NCBI RefSeq assembly: GCF_000801105.2
Contig: NC_079514.1
Location: 12,214,001 to 12,278,000, forward strand
Origin: Raphanus sativus
Taxonomy: Eukaryota; Streptophyta; Magnoliopsida; Brassicales; Brassicaceae
Direction of reading: 5' to 3'
Length of the DNA: 64,000 bases
In this document: in pieces, positions 24,901 through 36,018 of the stretch
Numbering within the stretch: the stretch's first letter is position 1
Layout: each line of letters opens with the position of its first letter
Position numbers and translations under genes: made by a program
The notes under the pieces: generated by a model
The model's database searches: none
Told to the model about the DNA's origin: nothing
What the model saw: only the letters and a program-made list of their open reading frames with translations

Positions 24901-27175
24901 GACCACATAAAATGGAAAGTACAATAAATAATAAATACTATAGACGGAGGCATAGTTAATTCTCCCTATCTTTGGTAACAAATTTAATTATTACTATTGT
25001 ATTGTTAGAGAAGGAGTAATAATCGGGGTAATATTGTTACAAACATATAATATGACCAACAAATTTAAATCTAATGAAAGGGTCCAAACAACATTTTTAA
25101 GTAGATTTTTCAAGACTGCTTCTGTTTTAATAGTATAGATACAAGCATGTATTCAATTCAGAACGACTCCATGAAATCACAATGTTTAGTTTTTCAATAC
25201 TGTTCTTGTTATTGTTGTAAATTGTAAAACCAAATGCCAAATGCAAACGAAAATATTTGTCTTTCTGTTTCGTCTGCACCTTGTAAAACATTTGAGTACT
25301 TGTAAACGAAATAATAAGTTCCGTAAATTTCAGAAGAAGCTTAAAATGTTTGAAAGAATATATTGGGAGGCGAAGTAAATACTTAGTAAATTTGATAACT
25401 TACCGAGTAGAGTAAAGCTAAAACTTGAAATTTCTCTTTAACGACCCACATGGATATGCTCCTCTCCGAGATCAAACTCAGCAAAGCAGATTGGATCACA
25501 CCAAAAAAAGAGAGGATAGTGGTGCTCGTGTATTGGCATGGATATATCCGGCATATCTTAGCTTGAACGATGAACCATAATGAACATACTAAGATTGATA
25601 TGAACAGCATGGCCGAACCCATTGCCCATTGTTGCGTTACCGCAGTGGTTGAACCATTTAATGTTTGTGTTTGCATTTGAGCGTTTTGGTGAGTTAATGC
25701 GATTCCTTTATAGAGCGTAAGCACCAAAGCTCCACAAATGCATATAATTGTGCCTAACACTTTGGCTCGTCCTACGTTGCTCTTAATGTTCAGCGTTTCT
25801 TGCCTTATTATTCATTGTACAATATAGTTAATAAAAATAAGTTAATTAGAACAAAAAGCAGCTAGAAATGTATTTTGATCGATTTTTATTACCTAAAGAC
25901 GAGGGCCAAAGCAAAAGTAAGTGAGGGAACCATGTTGCTAAACGCTAAGGCGAAAGTGGAAGACGTGCTTTGTAGTCCTATGAGAAAGAAGTATTGCACC
26001 AAACTTAACCTGCAAATTTGTAAGTGATAAAAATTTAGACAATTTCTCAACATCACTTATTGTTGAATATCGAAAGAAGCTTACCCCAATAGAGCGCTAA
26101 AGAAAAGTGAACACAAGATCCTAGCCGTGAGTTTTGGCCTGTTATGTCTACAAAATGTAAACAAAATATTTTTTTTTTAGTGGAATACGAATATATCTTC
26201 TTTCTTTTTGGTAAATACTGTAATACGAACATATATTTTTCCTCAAAAATATGTACAATTAATTTTGTCGACTATATGCAAAAGAGAAACAAACTCAACA
26301 AGACAGCCATGCACTTAACTATATACTGTTATATTGCTCAACTCTCTCTGACTAAGCTACTCTACTGAAGTCTCTGATCCTGGCTGCTCAAGCTCCCACA
26401 ATGTCAACCATGCTCTTCGTTTTCGAGTCAAATTCACCTATGCTTTCGGAGAAGAAAATAGCTTCAACTGTTTCACCGTCTTGTTTACTGATCGTTTTGA
26501 TCTCTGGATCACTTGAGTTTCATCTAGTCTCCCGGATCAATATAGTTAGTTTTAGAGCTGATCTCTTTGCTTGACGGATCCTTTAACCTCAACCAGCTTC
26601 TCATCTCTTTTCCAAACCCATTACTAATTATTCTAACGTCGTTTTAGACTATCTAAAGCTTTTTCAAACTGTGGTTTCAAAGATTAATCAAATGAAGATT
26701 ATCCGCAGATCTCTATACTTTGAGCAAATCTCTTCTTGTAACACTTCTATCATGTGCTTTATTGTTTCAGTGTTGTTGTTGTTCATCTTACCGTTGAACT
26801 TACCTCCGGTTGTACTCGTTGTAGTGTTTTAGACTTTAATAATTAATGAAATTTGTGCAAAAACAAAAGAACAAAAAACTTCGAAGATCTTAACTAAATA
26901 ACAAAATAAGAAAATTTTGGATGAATTAATTGAACTTTTACGACGAAGAAGACATGCGACTCTAGACTCTAGCGAAGCCGTAAGTCAGTATGTATCGAAA
27001 TATGCGAGTAGATATACTATATAGACATATATAAACACACACATACCTTTCCAAGAAAATGGCAAACGGTGTCAAGAACAGAGTTCCTGCGGCAAGTCGG
27101 TAAGTGTTGGCGACCATACGGTTAATTCCTTCATTAAGCATCTTCTTGAGCATAACGTTCACAACGCTAAGTTTA

Positions 27176-27208
<33 letters not shown>

Positions 27209-27283
27209 GTTCACAACGCTTAACATAATGTTGATGATCGACATCAGAAACACAGTTTTCCATAGTTTCGCATCAAACTTCAT
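21918..27283 (-). CDS. UMAMIT32: UMAMIT / WAT1-related (nodulin MtN21, EamA) transporter, exon 1 disrupted
   Basis: Six exons on minus: 27047-27283, 26085-26138, 25893-26009, 25404-25803, 22668-22819 and 21918-22089. Without the exon 1 insertion these give 359 aa in phase. The sequence reads MKFDAKLWKTVFLMSIIN..., TYRLAAGTLFLTPFAIFLER, then LVQYFFLIGLQSTSSTFALA, KVLGTIICICGALVLTLYKG, CYVGISWCLEQRGPVFTSSF, and VIGSMVIIVGLYILLWGKSK. This is the ten-helix EamA permease of the UMAMIT family, which moves amino acids or auxin-like solutes across the plasma membrane or tonoplast. A 52-bp poly(A) insertion (27169-27220) shifts the frame in exon 1 and leads to a stop. An ATG at 27153 could restart without the first helix. 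Intron 4 carries a 2.26 kb Helitron. The position matches At3g30340 (recalled). Confidence 0.88.
22876..25139 (-). mobile_element. Complete non-autonomous Helitron
   Basis: Both ends are visible on the minus strand. The 5' end is TCTATACTATTAAAACAGAA at 25139 downwards, preceded by host A. The 3' end is a GC-rich hairpin (arms ACCCGCGC/GCGCGGGT, 22886-22908) followed by CAAAAC and CTAG at 22879-22876, then host T. Insertion between A and T without duplication, the TC start, the hairpin and the CTAG end are the defining Helitron marks. The length is 2264 bp. There is no Rep/helicase frame, so it is non-autonomous. It lies wholly inside intron 4 of the UMAMIT gene, in the same orientation. Its inside is AT-rich, with words resembling degenerate CCCGAACCC repeats at 23080-23760. 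Confidence 0.86.
24369..24636. mobile_element. Possible MULE-type MITE nested in the Helitron
   Basis: The left end GGACAATTTTCTCGAATAGC and the reverse complement of the right end, GAGAAGTTCTCTTAGATAGC, are alike around the shared ATAGC. The interior has the CTCTAAACCCTAA style common in small Brassica Mutator-like elements. No 9-bp duplication was found, so the call is weak. Confidence 0.35.
26330..26870. other. GC-balanced insert in UMAMIT intron 1, possible retroposon tail
   Basis: This part of intron 1 is richer in GC than the rest and holds a 30-codon open run (RVKFTYAFGEENSFNCFTVL..). It ends in TTAATGAAATTTGTGCAAAA and an A-rich stretch, which resembles the 3' ends of plant LINEs. 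I found no target duplication and no known domain. Confidence 0.3.
27154..27220 (+). mobile_element. Poly(A) micro-insertion with 15-bp target duplication in UMAMIT exon 1
   Basis: AACGTTCACAACGCT occurs at 27154-27168 and at 27206-27220. Between them are AAGTTTAC and a run of As (31 in total, 27177-27207). Deleting one duplication copy plus the insert (52 bp) restores the coding sequence ..IMLSVVNVMLKK.. of the transporter. So this is a retroposition scar of the extreme 3' end of a LINE or SINE. 52 is not a multiple of three. In the host frame the poly(T) reads as Phe codons and then Leu and TAA. Confidence 0.85.
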
Positions 27284-28870
27284 AATAATCAATTATATAT
27301 GTATTGGTATATCATATATGTGTGAGTCTATATATATATAGTCTATAGATATATGTAGACACTTGTCTTTATCTAGTTTTAGTTGTAGAAGTTTTTTTTA
27401 TGAGATTGATTTTTGAAGTTGTAATGAAATAAAGGTTTAATGAGGCTGTGACTATATATATCGTGACTCAAGAAATGAGCAGAATCGTATTCGCATATAT
27501 CTTTTAACAAATCTCATTGTGCTTTGAACTTGGCATTTGTCATTCTTCGTTCAAGACTTCAAGTTTCAACTACTCTACTCATATGACCTTTTACCAAAAA
27601 ACTATTCATGACCAGACGAAGAGAGAGAGAGAGAGATAGTTATTTAATGGAAACTCCCGTAGATTCCATCTTCACGCGTGACGCCAGGCACCAATTATAT
27701 GTTTAATTCACTTGGTTAAGAGCATAAAGGTTAATAGTGGTTTTGCTAGGTGATCATTTCACTTGCCGTCTTGACTCTTGCGTAGTGAGGTCAGTTGATA
27801 AAATATCTTTAAATTTTAATTCAATTCGTTATTCCTCGCAAAATATTAGGATAACCATAAGCCAAACAATTTTTTTTTGAAGAGTCTAAACAAAATTAGA
27901 AAAATCTTATAAAAAAATTACTAAAGAGGTATGGAAATTTTTTTTTACTCTTAACTATGTATTACTCTTATATTTCCTTCTTCACTTTTGATATTCTGCA
28001 ATCACTTATTGCTCAAATTGATTTTAAGTGATAAAATGATTTTAAAGCATATATTTCTATTAAATTATTTTATAAATTACAGAAATTAGTAACATCAATT
28101 AAATATTACATATGTTTTTCCTCATTGATAATATTTAGTACTACATAAAATTGTGATAAGCCAATTCAATTAAAAGTTTTGAAAATAAGTTGTTTGATAC
28201 TATATCTTCTGATAAGTTATAAAAGTTTTGAAAATAAGTTGTTTGATACTTTTTACAAAAAAAATGTTGTTGATACTATATCTTCTTATATACCGCACCC
28301 AACGTTGGATACTCGTCAACAAAGTGAAAAAGTCATATCTTTATTATTGGAAAATCGCATAAAAAATCTTGAAAGTGTCATTTACTACCACTTTAAAATT
28401 TAAAGTTTTTTCACTAACACTTTTAACTTTTAAAATGACATTTATATCAGGAAAAATCTTCAAAGTAAGTTGACCTGTTCAACAAGTTAAAAAATGATGT
28501 ATAAGTTTTTTTTTTCCAAAAGTAAATATTTAATTAATAAAATAAATAAAAAATTAATAAAAAGAAATTAAAGAAAAATTAAAATTTTAATAAAACTCAT
28601 CAATTAAATAAAAATTCTGAAAATTGAAAAATCTGAAAATTAATAAAAAATAAAAAAATTCAAAATTCAAAATTCAAAAGTAAATGAGATCAAATTAAAA
28701 TACAGAAAAAAGAAAAAATTCATAAATTTCAAAAAAATTGAAAATTCAAAAGTTTATTTAATTTTTGTTTTTGCTATTTTCAACAATGATGTTGGAAACT
28801 ATCATTGGAAATATGCCAAAATATCGTCATTGTTAATGGTTATGTGAAAAACGATCATCGTTACTATCCC
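27284..28870. other. UMAMIT promoter side, then AT-rich spacer
   Basis: 27284-27660 is the upstream region of the UMAMIT gene; it includes a short GA run at 27619-27636. At 28171-28200 and 28222-28251 the words AAAAGTTTTGAAAATAAGTT and GTTTGATACT form a tandem duplication with a 51-bp period. No gene is supported. Confidence 0.45.
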
Positions 28871-29432
28871 TGTTCAAAAACGTGGCCGCCTAACCGCCTA
28901 GGCGGCCGCCTGGGCGCTATTCGGTGGGTGACCGCGGTGATTTGGGCCAAATCGGTGAATCTAGACGTTGACCCGCGTTTGACCGTCTAATTCTCGCGTT
29001 GACCGCCTAATTTCCGTCTAATCCCGGGTTGACCGCCTAAGTTTTTTTTTTTTTTAAGGCTGAAATACGATTGATTATTTTTACTCGTTATTGACAGATT
29101 TGTATAATTATTGATTACTAAATAGTTACAATTAGTTATCTAACCCAAAACAAACACATATATACTACATTAGGGATTTTCTCGTATCAAACACGCCCAG
29201 ATCTAAATGTTCGACAAAATTGAAAGGAGATCGTTTCAAAAAATTATCTAGAAAAGTTATAGTTATGTATAAGAACTTGTGTCATCATGTTTAAAATTAA
29301 CTAAACATATTACAAATATATTAAATTGTATTTAAAACTAGGCTCCGCGTAATCTCCAAGTACTCCCTGATTTTTCGGTAACTCGTTAGGCCCGGACTCG
29401 CCGCCCGACTAGCGCCTACCATAGTTTCGAAT
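28871..29432. mobile_element. GC-ended transposon relic
   Basis: The left end, TGTTCAAAAACGTGGCCGCC followed by TAGGCGG words, and the reverse complement of the right end, TATTCGAAACTATGGTAGGC followed by GCTAG, look like degenerate terminal inverted repeats around an AT-rich centre. Just inside the left end the word GTTGACCGCCTAA is repeated (about 28965-29041). GC-rich ends of the type TTCAAAAACG..CCGCCTAGGCG mark a widespread plant DNA transposon family whose name I cannot fix. Confidence 0.45.
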
Positions 29433-31777
29433 AGGGGTTGCTATTGATATATTTGAAAATTTTATTGTCCACGATGATATGATATATCTTTTAAAAAAAA
29501 AATCTTATCACCTAAAAAAAATATTTTGAATTTTTGAATGTTCTAAATTTTATGAATTTGTATTTAGTTCTTCTGCATTTTAATTTAGTCTTATTTTATT
29601 ATTAAGTTTTTCTCTTATTTTTAAATATTTATTTAATTTTCTGAAATTTTAGTTTACTTTAATGATTTTTGTTTTGATTTTTATGAGTTTAATAAATTTT
29701 TCGATTTTTACTTGCTTTTTGAATTTCTTTTTTGTGATACAAATGTCACTTTAAAAATTAAAAATATTAGCAAAAAAACTTTAAAAGTTTAATGTGTTAG
29801 TAAATAACACTTTTAAAGGTTTCTACGCCATTTTCCCTTTTATTATTTTTAGAGTGGCTTATTTACTATGTAAAGAAAAATAACAGTATAATTGTTGCAA
29901 GAATCCCAAAAAATAAAGACAGAGATCTAATCAGACAATAAATAGCATCTATACGATCGAACAACAAGCACTTTCAATTTAATTAGTTTAAGTTTTGACC
30001 CAAAAAAGATTATAATTTTAGTTTTACTTTCTGTAGAGGCCATAGTTGAATGCCGTAGTTGGAATAAATATTTATTTGGTTTATGGAATAAGTATGCTAT
30101 TTTGCACTAATAATTTTATTTTTTGTTAGTAACATATATCCTACTTATTTAAATTCGATTAGTTAGGACTTAATAATTTTTGCAGCGGTTCTTAGCATTT
30201 TATAAAAACATCACAAAATGATATAAACCAGTTTGCACCGCTCCAAACTTCTCAAAATAAAAAAAATTAGTTCCAGTTAGTGTTTGCGATTGAACCAGTT
30301 GACGAAAATTAAATAAAAATATTTTTTTAAAGAAAAACTGTATAAATATATAAAACAAAATTAATTAACTTTTTTTGAGATAATATAAATACTAATATAT
30401 ATATATATATAATTTATATTATAAAACTTAAAAACAAACATATTTGCTATAATGTTTTAGACATTAATATATATACATATATATAAACCCAAAACAATTT
30501 TCTAAAATTAATACCACAATTTTATAAATATAATTTTAATATAATTATAGTAATATGATTTTTACTATTTATATAACTATATAAAGTGTTAATATTGTTA
30601 ATTTATTATTAAACCGTTGTTATATTTTGTAGTCGGTTTCATAATTATCTCGTAAATACATTAATTCATAATCATTTAACAATAAATCGCAGCTTCCCAC
30701 ATCCATAAACTCTTACAGAGCAACCTCAACAATTGCGTTTATACCAGTCATGCCTTAAGTAATACAAGAACAACGCTAATACAATTAAGCAACAATGTTA
30801 TAAAAGCTACTCTTATTATTCTCATTCAAAGTTTGGAAAATTTTCACTCAAATCTGCACACATTTGTAACAAAAATGATAAACTACATATATGAGTACAA
30901 AACCTAATTAATATTGTTTTAAAAAATTAGTTATATATAAGATATCAACTCAAGTCAATAAAACATCTTATCACAGTTATCCACAATTTAAGTTGGGTTG
31001 AAGTTGGCCTGTTTGGCATAAAAGGAAAAATAACCATAGTTGTTCCAAGATTCTGAATAAAAAGTAGAGATCTGATCAAGACAATAAGAAGCATATATAC
31101 TTTTTAATTTGAGAAATATATATAATTCATATTTGAAATAAATAAATATTTGACAACCGTTTTCAAAATGTTAATGGAGATAGGAACAATGAGTCAAATC
31201 ATGTCTCACAATGCTTTGCTAAGTATCTTCCATTTGTTTATTTCAATTCGGTTCCTTTACGTTTATGGGCATCTGAAGCTTTTAATATACGAATTATTTT
31301 GTTAGAAAATATTTGAATTATTTAGCGTGGTAGACAACGGCCGTCTCGAATAATTTATAGATATTAAAAAATATTAATAATATATTTAACGATATAATCG
31401 ATTAGCTTTAGTTATAATGTTATTTTGAAATTTTAAATTTAGCATTATATCTAAAAGTTTAGAGTTTTCTATCATAATTTATATATTTAATTCAAAAGAA
31501 AATTTTCAGACCATGTTCAACCACTCTATTTATACGTGCTATTAGACGGTTCTCGACTTTACATATTGATAGCAACCCCTTGCTTGAAAAAAATACATTC
31601 AACACAAATAAGAAAATAGTACATCTCAGTGGTAGAACACTCCACAGATAAAACACACATATGACTCATGACTTAATTTGCAGCACACTAAAACATTTGC
31701 ATTCACAAATTTCACCGAGTTTCCATTCCGAAGTTGGAATCCACAATTTAGTGGTAAACTATTAAACTAAGGTTCTA
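29433..31777. other. AT-rich spacer with a diverged direct repeat
   Basis: No gene is supported. The block around 29877-29955 (AAAATAACAGTATAATTGTT..AGAGATCTAATCAGAC) recurs in diverged form at 31027-31100 (AAAATAACCATAGTTGTTCC..AGAGATCTGATCAAGAC), about 1.15 kb apart in the same direction. Confidence 0.5.
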
Positions 31778-32058
31778 ACTGGTGATAAAAAAATATGTGG
31801 GAATAATTAATTCCATTTCATTCCTTAAATTTTAACACTATTTATAAAAAATGAAAATAATTAATCATTTTCCATTTTTTTAATTTGATATCATTTATGA
31901 AGAATATTTTTTCCAATATTCTTTCTCATTTCTCTTAACTTAAATAATTATAGAACAAAACTATTCCTTATAAATTCCCAGAATGAACAATAGGGAATAA
32001 ATATTCCTACTATTTTATTCCTCTTCATTTTTCCATTATTTTTTTGGTGGTCACCAGT
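31778..32058. mobile_element. MITE with ACTGGTGA inverted ends
   Basis: The left end ACTGGTGATAAAAAAATATG and the reverse complement of the right end, ACTGGTGACCACCAAAAAAA, are inverted repeats. The 281-bp interior holds repeated and inverted ATTCC/GGAAT words. The host words TA and TA flank both ends. Confidence 0.6.
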
Positions 32059-33950
32059 TAAATCTAATATTTTTTACACTAGCTAGACCAATAATATTTT
32101 ATACAAGTATGCATTTTCTATTCTCAAACACATTAAATAAGTTATCTTTAGAAATAGTTGACACCAACAATTATTTTTGATGTAGCATTGTAAATATATT
32201 GAGTATTTAATCAATAAATTTCTGTATAATACAAGAACTCGATTTGCTAATCACTATTTTTTAAACTAGATAATTACGCTATTACGAACTATAAAAAAAT
32301 ATTACTGCTGTAGATTTCTAGTAAATCTTTTCTCCATTAATCTGTATAACTATGTTTTTCTGAGATTCGAAACATTACTTTTGGCGTAGAAACTTTAATA
32401 AACTCTTAATCAAACCCTTGGACCAAACGAACTTTCACATCTAGCTAATTATTATTTCAACTATCTTGTGAGAATTTTGACGGTTTTAAGCTTAAAACAA
32501 TTTTAAAATTAATTACAAATGATATAAGATAATAACAAAAAGGGGAATTATTTAAGCTGGAATATGTATAATTGATAATAAATATTTAAATGCTAAACAC
32601 TGTTGGTAAATAAAATAACATATTAACTTTAAAAAAACCAAAACCTATTTAAACTTAACAAACACTTTTAAAAAATCACAAAATTGTAAACTATGTATTT
32701 CAGTTTTAAATTAGTAAAAATTTACCTTAAAATACAAAGATAAAAAAATCATCTCTCCTAAATATTACATAATCAAATGTAAACTTTTAATAAAATACTG
32801 TAAAATATCGAATGCTCATCAAATATCCAAGGAGTTCAAAATTAGTAAATTATTTTGAAAGCAGATATAGAATATATGTTATATTTTTAAAAAGAAAATT
32901 ATATGTTATATTAAACTATAGATAAATACCTTATTCAACATCTAGTTATATGTTTTAGGTCTTAATTTGAGTCTATAATGTTGATAAAAAAAATGTCGAT
33001 GACAAAAAAAGTTATATGTTTTAGCAGTCTATTTTTTGGAAAAAAAATTAGCAGTCTGTTTAAATGATATTTTCATCTTTCAACCAATCCAATCTACCAA
33101 TCAAACCTAAAATGTGAAGTCTTTGGTCCAGAAAAAGACGAAAATATAGGTTTGGCTCATAACTTTTTGAATTAGAAAAGTGGTTTTAAAACATATCATA
33201 TTTTTGAAATATAGGTTCGGCGCATAATTTTTTCTCATTTAAAAAAACGGTAAACCGTTCTGCGGTGAGAGAATGTTAAATCACCGATGGCCACATGTTA
33301 GAAATATCTAAGTGTAGTTGAATTTGAACTCAGCTTGCTTAGCAACGTTGGAACTCCTTAGCAAATGGCTTTTCCTTATTTTAGAACGTGATATATTATA
33401 TATTAGCTAACCATCATTTCATAAGTTGAGTTCTGTCCAAATGCATATCTACAAAAAAGTTTAAGAGTAAAAAACCGTTGTTACGGCTCTAAAATCGAAT
33501 AAACCAGTTAAATCTTTTTTTTAATTCGAATATCGACCACCTCTAAAAGCTGCTTGGACAGTCAAGTTGAATAACCTGACGTTTGTTTACAAGTGGTGGC
33601 AAAATCTTTAATTAATAGAGGAACATTGTATTGCGCATATTTGAAATTAATAGCATAAATTTCACGCAAATTCCAACTAATTTGGAGTACTATTTTACTG
33701 TATTTGATAACACATTAATTACATGTTATGGTTTGTTAATAATATACGCAAAATCGTACTCAACTTTATTACGATTTACCATCACTCTCAATTTCGAAAA
33801 TAAAAACCCACCATAGGTTTGATAGAAAATTCACCCTAAAATGAACATTAACTATGATACAGAAAGGGTTTACGCTACTATAAGATTCAATCTTTATAAT
33901 ATAGAGTTAGTTTGATAAAAAGGAAATGTATAACCAAACGCTTTTATAAG
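32059..33950. other. AT-rich spacer
   Basis: No gene, RNA gene or well-bounded repeat could be supported here. Confidence 0.5.
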
Positions 33951-33951
33951 G

Positions 33952-34731
33952 TTGATGTCAAAAGGGGTGCAACTACTTCATTCTGTTATGATTCGTGGTC
34001 CTCAAAGATACATTTATATGGGAATAAGAGAGCATGCAACAGTAAAAGAAGTAATTAAACATAACCAGAGGGGAAGGCATAATAACCAACTGTTAGAAAA
34101 GATAGAAGAAGAGATTGCTGAGTTTAAAAGAAACACTCATGAAGTAGATATAACTTTGTGGAGAAGGACTCTGAAGATAAGTTTAAGAAGAAGTTCTCTT
34201 CCAAGCGTATATAGATGCAAATTCGTCATGCGCAACCGCAATGCTCCTGGAGTAGAGGAGTATGGTTCACACATTCAACACTAAAGTTTTTTTTCATAAC
34301 TTGGTTAGCAATCCAGTGTTGAAGTGGAACCCCACAGTTAATTCTGACTGCATTCTCTGTTCAGTTCAATTGGAAACAAAGGAACACATTTTCTTTACTT
34401 ATCTTAACCCAAATAAGATTTGGGATGCTCTAGTGAAAGGAATTCTAGGGAATAATTTCACTTCTAATTAGAATCATATTGTGCTGTTAAAAGCGGAACC
34501 AAAGTTGGATAGGATGAAAAACTTTGTTCTAGGATACATCTTTCAGGCCACATTGTGCGAGAGAGAAACAATAGACGTCATGGTGAACCACACTCACCTG
34601 AGGTAAAGCTCATCAAAATGCTCGACAAAATAATGAGAAACAGGATGTCATTTATCCGGCTGATAGGTGATAGTAACTATGAAGAGGGTTTACAGTCAGG
34701 AGCGGACGTACGTCAACGGAAACAGGGTAAA
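33952..34731 (+). pseudogene. Decayed LINE ORF2 C-terminus
   Basis: Three consecutive frames together read like the C-terminal part of a plant LINE polyprotein. 33952-34284 matches the linker after the reverse transcriptase (LLHSVMIRGPQ..MGI..ATVKEV..LLEKIEEEI). 34262-34471 holds the zinc-binding domain WNPTVNSDCILCSVQLETKE followed by HIFF. 34510-34731 holds the tail RMKNFVLGYIFQAT..RNNRRHGEPHSPEVKLIKML..GDSNYEEGLQ. Frames change at least twice, so it is dead. It is longer than the remnant at the left edge and belongs to the same superfamily. Confidence 0.75.
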
Positions 34732-34800
34732 CTATATCCCCGACTTGTGATTTTTGGTGTTGTGTCAACTAAATTTTTTGCTGAATCTGCCGCTGTCTAA
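34690..34800. mobile_element. hAT-like end fragment
   Basis: AGGAGCGGACGTACGTCAAC, then ACAGGG and a CCCCGACTTGTGATTTTT stretch, resembles the left end of the small element at 54137 (AGAGGCGGATGCATGTATGG, ACAGGG, ACTGATTTTT). I saw only one end, so this is a fragment or a solo end next to the LINE remnant. Confidence 0.35.
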
Positions 34801-35700
34801 AGATTTGGTTCTCAACAAGAAGCTAAACACTACAGGAAAAAAGAAAGGAAACGAATTATTTAGTTCTTTGATATTTTTCAATCTAGTTTTTTTAATTCTT
34901 TTAAATTCAAAGCCTTACACATATGTAGCACTATAATATAAAACAGTTGTCTTGGATATAAAATAACATTCATTAAAAATGGAAATATATAATTTTTTTT
35001 TAAAAACAGGGCACAGGGCGAAAAAATTAAGTTTAGCATCTTATTTTATTTGTTATATTTCAAAAGATGTGCTCATTTGATATCATACGCAAAACTCCCA
35101 AGTATTTGTCAAACCAAAAAATTGAAATACAAATTGTCACAGACGAGAAAACATAATTTGCCACCACATCTCCCTCCATCAACTCGTTTTCCACACCAAA
35201 GTGGACGATATCACAAGAGAAGACAATCACCCATCCATAGATATTATGTTTTACAAATCATGACGTTTATCGTTTATCGCTTTAACACAATGCTTGATGT
35301 AAACCAACTCCACTAATCAAAAAAAAAAACTTGTCTTTTAGCAGAATAAATTCCCACCCATTTTGAATTTTTTTTGGTATATATATATATATATTGGTCA
35401 GAAGTTGAATCATCCACTAGCTCCAAACGCAAATTTTGTAATAATATTATAGAACCGGACTAAGCTTTCCGGTTTAAGAAAGAAAAAAAACATCCTCGGT
35501 TTAAATAAGCGAGAAGCACGCGCGAAATAAGCGCGTTGGGGAAAACATAAACAAAATAAAAAAGTAAAAAGATTCAATGTAAGAAGACTTTTCAGAGAGA
35601 GACCAAACAACCCATTGTCCGATCAACACCGATCTACTTCACCAGACATGTGCTCACACGTGTCTCTTTCAACTCCGATTCGAACTTTTCTTCGACTCTA
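34801..35700. other. Spacer and promoter region of the O-fucosyltransferase gene
   Basis: AT-rich DNA with a short (TA)n at 35381-35394. From about 35450 the sequence becomes pyrimidine-mixed and is likely promoter and 5' UTR of the gene starting at 35760. Confidence 0.4.
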
Positions 35701-35759
35701 GTAGTCTTATGTTTACTAGAAGAACTTAGTTTTAATCGAGTGTAGTAAGTAAGTGAGAG

Positions 35760-35964
35760 ATGAAGGGAGAAGGTAAAGTGTTCTTCTTGAAGTCTCGCAT
35801 GAAATGGATTGGTCTCGTCGGTCTCGTCTTGTCTGCTCTCTCTCTCCTCGTCCACTTTCTTCTCGCCGGATTCACTGATGACTCCATCTCCGATTACTCC
35901 ATCCCTGTCACTCTCTTCTCCTGGAGACCCGTCTTCGATAATCCTAGATTCAACCGACATGTAA

Positions 35965-36018
<54 letters not shown>

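Noticed and set aside
27177..27207. The 31-base A run as a simple assembly error
   Set aside because: Homopolymer length may be uncertain, but the exact 15-bp duplication on both sides shows a genuine insertion.
27169..27220. The insert being spliced out as a new mini-intron (poly(T) then TTAG acceptor)
   Set aside because: The only GT-AG pairing removes 51 bp and leaves the frame shifted; it would also be shorter than plant introns normally are.
31620..31680. ATCTCAGTGGTAGAAC as a tRNA-like A box
   Set aside because: No B box at the right distance and no cloverleaf.
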